In this document: in pieces, positions 22,000 to 25,469 of the stretch
How positions within the stretch are numbered: position 1 is the stretch's first letter
Layout of the letters: every line of letters begins with the position of its first letter
Source: UBA6115 sp964346355
GTDB taxonomy: Bacteria > Bacillota > Clostridia > Christensenellales > Aristaeellaceae
Length of the DNA: 25,469 nt
Direction of reading: 5' to 3'
NCBI GenBank assembly: GCA_964346355.1
Contig: CAYFUH010000023.1
Coordinates: 1-25,469 of the forward strand
Position numbers and translations under genes: made by a program
The notes under the pieces: model-generated
What the model was told of the DNA's origin: nothing
The model's input: only the letters and a program-made list of their open reading frames with translations
Databases searched by the model: none

Positions 22000-22786
22000 G
22001 ATCAAGAACCTGACCAAAGTATTTAACCCCGGCACCATCAACGAGAAGCTGGCGCTAAACGATGTGAACCTGCACTTGAATCCGGGTGATTTTGTCACCT
22101 TAATCGGCGGCAACGGGGCCGGAAAATCCACCCTGCTCAACTGTGTCGCCGGCGTGTACCGGCAGGAGGGCGGCAGCATTACGCTGGATGGCCAGCTGCT
22201 GGACCGCTTCAGCGAGCACAAGCGCGCCAAACACCTGGGCCGCGTCTTTCAGGACCCCTTGATGGGTACGGCTGCTGATATGGAGATCCAGGAAAACCTG
22301 GCCCTGGCGCTGCGGCGCGGCATGCGGCGCACCCTCAAATGGGGCGTCACCAGCTTTGACAAAGCCCTCTTTCATGAGCGGTTGGCCGCCCTGGGGCTGG
22401 GGCTGGAGGACCGCATGTCCGTCAAGGTGCGCCTGCTCTCCGGCGGCCAGCGCCAGGCGCTCACCCTCCTGATGGCTACGCTCAAGGCACCCAAGTTGCT
22501 CCTGCTTGATGAGCACACCGCGGCGCTGGACCCGAAGACCGCGCGCAAGGTGCTGGAATTGTCCGAGCGCTTCATCCGGGAGATGGGCCTCACCTGCATG
22601 ATGGTCACCCACAACATGCGCGATGCCATCAACTATGGCAACCGCCTGGTGATGATGAGCCACGGCCGCATCATCCTGGACGTGAACGGCGGCGAAAAGC
22701 GCAAGCTGACGGTGGAGGAACTGGTGCACATGTTCTCTGCCAAGGCGGGGGAAGAGGTCATGAGCGACCGGATGCTGTTGAGCTGA
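21992..22786 (+). CDS. ABC transporter ATP-binding protein, TrpZ-like (COG1101 type)
   Basis: This 264-residue ATPase has a complete set of motifs: Walker A GGNGAGKST (39-47), Q-loop VFQDP, signature LLSGGQRQAL, Walker B LLLLDEHTAALD and switch histidine VTHN. It energises import through the permease encoded directly upstream. The ATG at 21992 with GAGGAAG upstream is chosen; an open frame extends further upstream but lies inside the permease gene. The DEHTAALDP form of Walker B, with His after the catalytic Glu, is typical of this uncharacterised transporter group. Confidence 0.93.
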   Translation: MLEIKNLTKVFNPGTINEKLALNDVNLHLNPGDFVTLIGGNGAGKSTLLNCVAGVYRQEGGSITLDGQLLDRFSEHKRAKHLGRVFQDPLMGTAADMEIQENLALALRRGMRRTLKWGVTSFDKALFHERLAALGLGLEDRMSVKVRLLSGGQRQALTLLMATLKAPKLLLLDEHTAALDPKTARKVLELSERFIREMGLTCMMVTHNMRDAINYGNRLVMMSHGRIILDVNGGEKRKLTVEELVHMFSAKAGEEVMSDRMLLS

Positions 22787-22801
22787 ATTTGGTTCATAAA
22801 C

Positions 22802-22833
22802 AAAAAACGAAAGCTTGCGTTTTGCAAGCTTTC
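22802..22833 (-). terminator. Terminator of the RluD-family gene
   Basis: A perfect hairpin GAAAGCTTGC/GCAAGCTTTC (22809-22833) is followed on the minus strand by GTTTTTTG (A-run at 22802-22807). It separates the convergent ATPase and pseudouridine synthase genes; the plus strand has no T-run. Confidence 0.85.
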
Positions 22834-22848
22834 ACCATAATTAGGGGT

Positions 22849-23757
22849 TTATTTCAGTCCAATGAGCTGCCGCAGCCGCTCATCCATTTCTACCTTGAAG
22901 GTTTCCTCCGGCAGCTGATGAAAGCGCATCATCTCACCGCTTAGGGGGTGTACAAAGGCAAGCGCGAAGGCGTGCAGCATCAGCCGAGGCGCTTTGGGCA
23001 TGCTTTTGTGGCCATAAAGCGGGTCGCCCAGCACCGGGTGGTGGGCATGCGAAAAATGTACCCGGATCTGGTGCGTGCGGCCGGTCACCAACTCTGCCAA
23101 AACCAGCGCGCTGCGCGCGTCCTGGCGCAGCAAGTGCCAGTGTGTCAGCGCGTCCCGGCCGCCTTGTACTACCGCCATCTTTTTGCGGTCGCGCGGGCTG
23201 CGGGCGATGGGGCCGCAGAAGCTGCCGCTGTCGTCCCTCATATGCCCGGCTACCACGGCAAGGTAGTATTTTTTTATCTGCCGCGCGGCCAAAGCGGCTG
23301 AGAGCGCTTGGTGCGCCGCGTCCTGCTTGGCGATGAGCATAAGGCCGCTGGTGTCCTTGTCCAACCGGTGCACAATGCCCGGGCGGTCAGCGCCCCCGGC
23401 GGTGGATAAACGGTCCATATGGTGCAGCAGCGCGTTGACCAGGGTGCCGCGCGCGTTGCCGCTGCCCGGGTGCACCACCAGGCCGGCCGGCTTGTTGATG
23501 ACGGCCAGCGCCTCATCTTCATATACCACATAAATGGGCAGGTTCTCCGCTTTGGGGGTATCATCCGCCACTTTGGGAACGCATAACGCCACTTCATCCC
23601 CAATATTTGGGGAAAAAGAGGGCTTGTCCACCACTAATCCGTTCACCTGCACCTGTCCGTCCCGGATCAATTTCGCAGCCTGGGAGCGGGAGAGCGTGTC
23701 GCTTGAAAGCAACACATCCAGGCGCTCGCCGGTGCCAGATATCACCACCCGCTTCAT
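22849..23757 (-). CDS. rluD: RluA/RluD-family 23S rRNA pseudouridine synthase
   Basis: This 302-residue enzyme isomerises uridine to pseudouridine in RNA, most likely in large-subunit rRNA. An S4 RNA-binding domain (about 10-60: SRSQAAKLIRDGQVQVNG) precedes the catalytic domain, whose signature HRLDKDTSG (130-138) contains the catalytic Asp133. The KPAGLVVHPG segment (89-98) and the RTHQIRVH segment are also typical. The exact target uridine cannot be read from sequence; in Bacillus the equivalent gene next to lspA is ylyB. The ATG at 23757 overlaps the lspA stop (ATGA) and has AGGAGG 4 bases upstream. Confidence 0.92.
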   Translation of the reverse strand: MKRVVISGTGERLDVLLSSDTLSRSQAAKLIRDGQVQVNGLVVDKPSFSPNIGDEVALCVPKVADDTPKAENLPIYVVYEDEALAVINKPAGLVVHPGSGNARGTLVNALLHHMDRLSTAGGADRPGIVHRLDKDTSGLMLIAKQDAAHQALSAALAARQIKKYYLAVVAGHMRDDSGSFCGPIARSPRDRKKMAVVQGGRDALTHWHLLRQDARSALVLAELVTGRTHQIRVHFSHAHHPVLGDPLYGHKSMPKAPRLMLHAFALAFVHPLSGEMMRFHQLPEETFKVEMDERLRQLIGLK

Positions 23758-24194
23758 GCTGCCTCCTGCTTTTTGTCAAATAAAATGGCAGCCATCAGCA
23801 GCACAGCGCCCAAGGTCACCGCGATATCCGCGGCGTTGAACACCGGGAAATCGACAAACAAAAACCGCAGGTAGTCATGCACAAAGCCATAGATCAGCCG
23901 GTCGGCCAGGTTACCCAGGGCGCCGCCCACAATCAGTCCGGCGCAGACGGATTCAAAGCGGCTTAAGGACAGCCTGCGCAACACCAGGCTGCCCGCGATG
24001 ATGAGCAGCGCGGTTAAAACCAGGCTCAGCGCGGGAGAGCCGGACAGCATCCCAAAGGCGACGCCCGTGTTGCGCGCGTAGGAGATGCCGATGACCCCGG
24101 GAATCAGCGCCCGCTCCGGGCCCAGCGGCAGGTGTTTCAGCGCCAGGTCAAGGACCAGGACGCATAAGGCGGTGACGGCAAGCCGGTGTTTCAT
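23754..24194 (-). CDS. lspA: Lipoprotein signal peptidase (signal peptidase II)
   Basis: This 146-residue, four-helix membrane aspartyl protease cleaves the signal peptide of prolipoproteins after lipid attachment. The signatures are present: RNTGVAFG (41-48), GNLADR with catalytic Asp98, and VFNAADIAV with catalytic Asp123. AGGAGG lies 4 bases before the ATG. It is followed by the RluD-family gene with a 4-base overlap, the pairing common in Bacillota. Its presence shows the organism makes lipoproteins, which makes the missing lipobox of both binding proteins in this window notable. Confidence 0.96.
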   Translation of the reverse strand: MKHRLAVTALCVLVLDLALKHLPLGPERALIPGVIGISYARNTGVAFGMLSGSPALSLVLTALLIIAGSLVLRRLSLSRFESVCAGLIVGGALGNLADRLIYGFVHDYLRFLFVDFPVFNAADIAVTLGAVLLMAAILFDKKQEAA

Positions 24195-24234
24195 GAAACC
24201 TCCTGTTCACAAATGGGTTTTGCCCTGTCCCTTT

Positions 24235-24262
24235 ATTATAAGCCCGGAACCAGCCCGCGCAA
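24235..24262 (-). promoter_or_regulatory. Candidate promoter of lspA
   Basis: On the minus strand TTGCGC (24262-24257) is followed after 16 bases by a perfect TATAAT (24240-24235). The -35 is weak. Confidence 0.5.
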
Positions 24263-24269
24263 GCCTTGC

Positions 24270-24296
24270 TTGATGTGTTTGTGCGCGGGGTATGAT
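24270..24296 (+). promoter_or_regulatory. Candidate promoter of the msrA fusion gene
   Basis: TATGAT at 24291-24296 with TTGATG at 24270-24275, spacer 15 bases, shorter than ideal. It lies about 45 bases before the ATG and is divergent from the lspA promoter. Confidence 0.35.
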
Positions 24297-24339
24297 AAAA
24301 TGGCGTGAAAACCAACCAGGACGCGCTCAGGAGGATGCT

Positions 24340-25275
24340 ATGAAGTTAACCACACTGGTATTGATTTTACTTGTACTGGCGGCGGTTTTTGCCGTCTATC
24401 CGGCGTTTTTCAAAGCCACACCGACCTCTGCCCAGGAAGAGACTGCCCCGCCGGTGTATTTCGCGGGCGGCTGTTTCTGGGGCACAGAGCACATGATGTC
24501 GCTGGTGCCCGGCGTGATGGATGTCACCAGCGGCTATGCCAACGGCACCGTGGACAACCCGGATTACCGGACGGTGGTCTCCGGCACCACCGGCCACCGG
24601 GAGACGGTCAAGGTCACCTACAACCCTGCTATGGTCACCTTGACGGAGCTGGTAGAGCTGTTTTTCTCCTCCATTGACCCTACGGTGGAAAACCGCCAGG
24701 GCAACGATGTGGGCACCCAGTACCAGACCGGTATTTATTTTGAGAACGAGCAGGACGGCAAGATCATCCAGGCACTGGCCGAGCAGGAGAAGACCCGGCA
24801 CGCTGATTTCAAGGTGGAGATTGCCCCGCTTACCGCTTTTTGGGAGGCGGAGGACTACCACCAGGACTACCTGATCAAAAACCCGGGCGGTTACTGCCAC
24901 TTGGGCCCGGATGATTTTGAGCGCGCCAAGCAAACCGGCAAGCAGGAAACGCCGCGCAAGGCCGAGTACCGCGCCATCAAGCCTGCAGAGGCCAAGGAAC
25001 GCATGGACGCGGGGGAGGAGATATTGATCGTGGACGTGCGCGAGCCCTATGAGTTCGCCGCCGGCCACATCCCTGGCGCCATCAACCTGCCCCTGGGCAA
25101 CCTGGTGCAGTTGGCCCAATCCCAGATTCCTGACAAGGACACGCTGGTCTTCCTGTACTGCCGCTCCGGCGCGCGCAGCCGCAGTGGCGCCATGCAACTG
25201 GTCAAGGAGGGCTACACCAATCTGTACGACCTGGGCGGCATCATCAATTGGCCTTATGATATTGTGAAACCTTAA
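24340..25275 (+). CDS. msrA: Exported or membrane-anchored MsrA-rhodanese fusion
   Basis: This 311-residue protein has a hydrophobic N-terminus (LVLILLVLAAVFAVYPAFF, about 6-24), then a methionine sulfoxide reductase A domain (about 38-195), then a rhodanese domain (about 210-311). The MsrA active site is GGCFWG (Cys45). The conserved NRQGNDVGTQYQTGIYF and HQDYL segments are complete, and GYCH supplies a second cysteine that could act in recycling. The rhodanese domain has DVREPYEFAAGHIPGAINLP and the active loop CRSGARSRSG (Cys274). Together they suggest repair of oxidised methionines on surface proteins, with the rhodanese part perhaps carrying sulfur or electrons; that coupling is inference. 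AGGAGG lies 5 bases before the ATG. The N-terminus could be an uncleaved anchor rather than a signal peptide. Confidence 0.92.
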   Translation: MKLTTLVLILLVLAAVFAVYPAFFKATPTSAQEETAPPVYFAGGCFWGTEHMMSLVPGVMDVTSGYANGTVDNPDYRTVVSGTTGHRETVKVTYNPAMVTLTELVELFFSSIDPTVENRQGNDVGTQYQTGIYFENEQDGKIIQALAEQEKTRHADFKVEIAPLTAFWEAEDYHQDYLIKNPGGYCHLGPDDFERAKQTGKQETPRKAEYRAIKPAEAKERMDAGEEILIVDVREPYEFAAGHIPGAINLPLGNLVQLAQSQIPDKDTLVFLYCRSGARSRSGAMQLVKEGYTNLYDLGGIINWPYDIVKP

Positions 25276-25292
25276 CAATTAACCCAAGCACC

Positions 25293-25329
25293 AAAAGGCT
25301 CCGGGACACCCTGTCCCGGAGCCTTTTTT
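25293..25329. terminator. Bidirectional terminator
   Basis: GGCTCCGGGACA (25297-25308) pairs perfectly with TGTCCCGGAGCC (25312-25323). A T-run follows on the plus strand (25324-25329) and AAAA precedes the stem, so it can serve both the msrA fusion and the converging gene at the window end. Confidence 0.92.
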
Positions 25330-25346
25330 ATGCAGTTATAGGGGAA

Positions 25347-25469
25347 TTACGGGGCGATGCGGGTTAAGCCTTCCATGCTGTAGGTGATGTCCATCAGCAT
25401 TTCGGGTGTGTCCACAATCAGGTCGCGGTACTCAGCGCCGGTGTACTGCGCCATGCCGCCGATGTTGTA
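25347..25469 (-). CDS. C-terminal end of an unidentified gene (partial)
   Basis: The minus strand is open from the window edge to the TAA at 25347-25349, giving 40 residues that begin YNIGGMAQYTGAEYRDL and end GLTRIAP. The frame is open throughout, codon use resembles the neighbours, and a bidirectional terminator follows at the right distance, so this is probably a real gene end. No family is recognised from this piece. Confidence 0.6.
   Translation of the reverse strand, partial: YNIGGMAQYTGAEYRDLIVDTPEMLMDITYSMEGLTRIAP

Noticed and set aside
24367..25278. Minus-strand open frame of 303 codons opposite the msrA fusion
   Set aside because: It is antisense to a gene with two intact enzyme domains, with no start signal and no recognisable motif.
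1..25469. CRISPR arrays, insertion sequences, prophage genes, tRNA or rRNA genes
   Set aside because: No regularly spaced repeats, transposase motifs, phage proteins or tRNA-like cloverleaves were seen; the repeats present are explained by terminators, T-boxes and isolated hairpins.

Overview
The window looks like a GC-rich member of the Bacillota, most likely an anaerobic amino-acid-fermenting Clostridia. The support is a complete arginine-to-ornithine fermentation operon, two T-box leaders, strong AGGAGG ribosome binding sites, a CD1871A-family mini-protein, and the lspA/RluD-family gene pair seen in Bacillota. A species cannot be named from sequence reading alone. A run of exactly 100 N (2064-2163) shows this is a scaffolded draft assembly, and the sequence next to the gap looks broken or chimeric.

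Layout. Bases 1-1830 hold a zinc-ribbon protein (minus strand), an O6-alkylguanine-DNA alkyltransferase and a PduL-type phosphotransacylase. Bases 1874-2920 hold the remains of a minus-strand locus: a NarL/LuxR response-regulator tail, the N gap, a decayed histidine-kinase fragment, and a trypsin-like protease that has lost its C-terminal half and its ATG. Bases 2940-4443 are a tightly overlapping minus-strand operon (exported protein, CD1871A-type CXXC mini-protein, polytopic 4Fe-4S membrane protein). An MscS channel follows at 4872-5684.

The core is a ten-gene plus-strand operon at 5856-17081: arcA, arcB, ord, ortA, ortB, oraS, oraE, a GlmL-like ASKHA protein, orr and arcC. Together these convert arginine to citrulline and then to ornithine plus carbamoyl phosphate, which gives ATP through ArcC. 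L-ornithine is racemised by Orr, mutated to 2,4-diaminopentanoate by OraSE (B12 and PLP), oxidised by Ord, and cleaved by OrtAB to alanine and acetyl-CoA. The PduL homologue at 1206 could turn the acetyl-CoA into acetyl phosphate. No ArcD-type arginine/ornithine antiporter is present, as expected if ornithine is consumed rather than exported.

Bases 17154-22786 carry an ABC transporter locus of the TrpXYZ type (ABC_sub_bind, COG4120 and COG1101-like). It has two paralogous binding proteins, each behind its own promoter and T-box leader. Aligning the two leaders places UUC (Phe) in the first specifier position and UAC (Tyr) in the second; both carry a UGGU T-box bulge matching the A73 discriminator of tRNA-Phe and tRNA-Tyr. 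Only the second unit has a permease and an ATPase. This suggests one transporter core served by two binding proteins, each induced by starvation for a different aromatic amino acid. A divergent SH3-NodB polysaccharide deacetylase sits between the two units.

Bases 22849-25275 carry an RluD-family pseudouridine synthase and lspA (minus strand, overlapping), then a secreted or membrane-anchored MsrA-rhodanese fusion (plus strand). The window ends in the C-terminal 40 codons of an unidentified minus-strand gene. No tRNA, rRNA, CRISPR array, insertion sequence or phage gene was seen.
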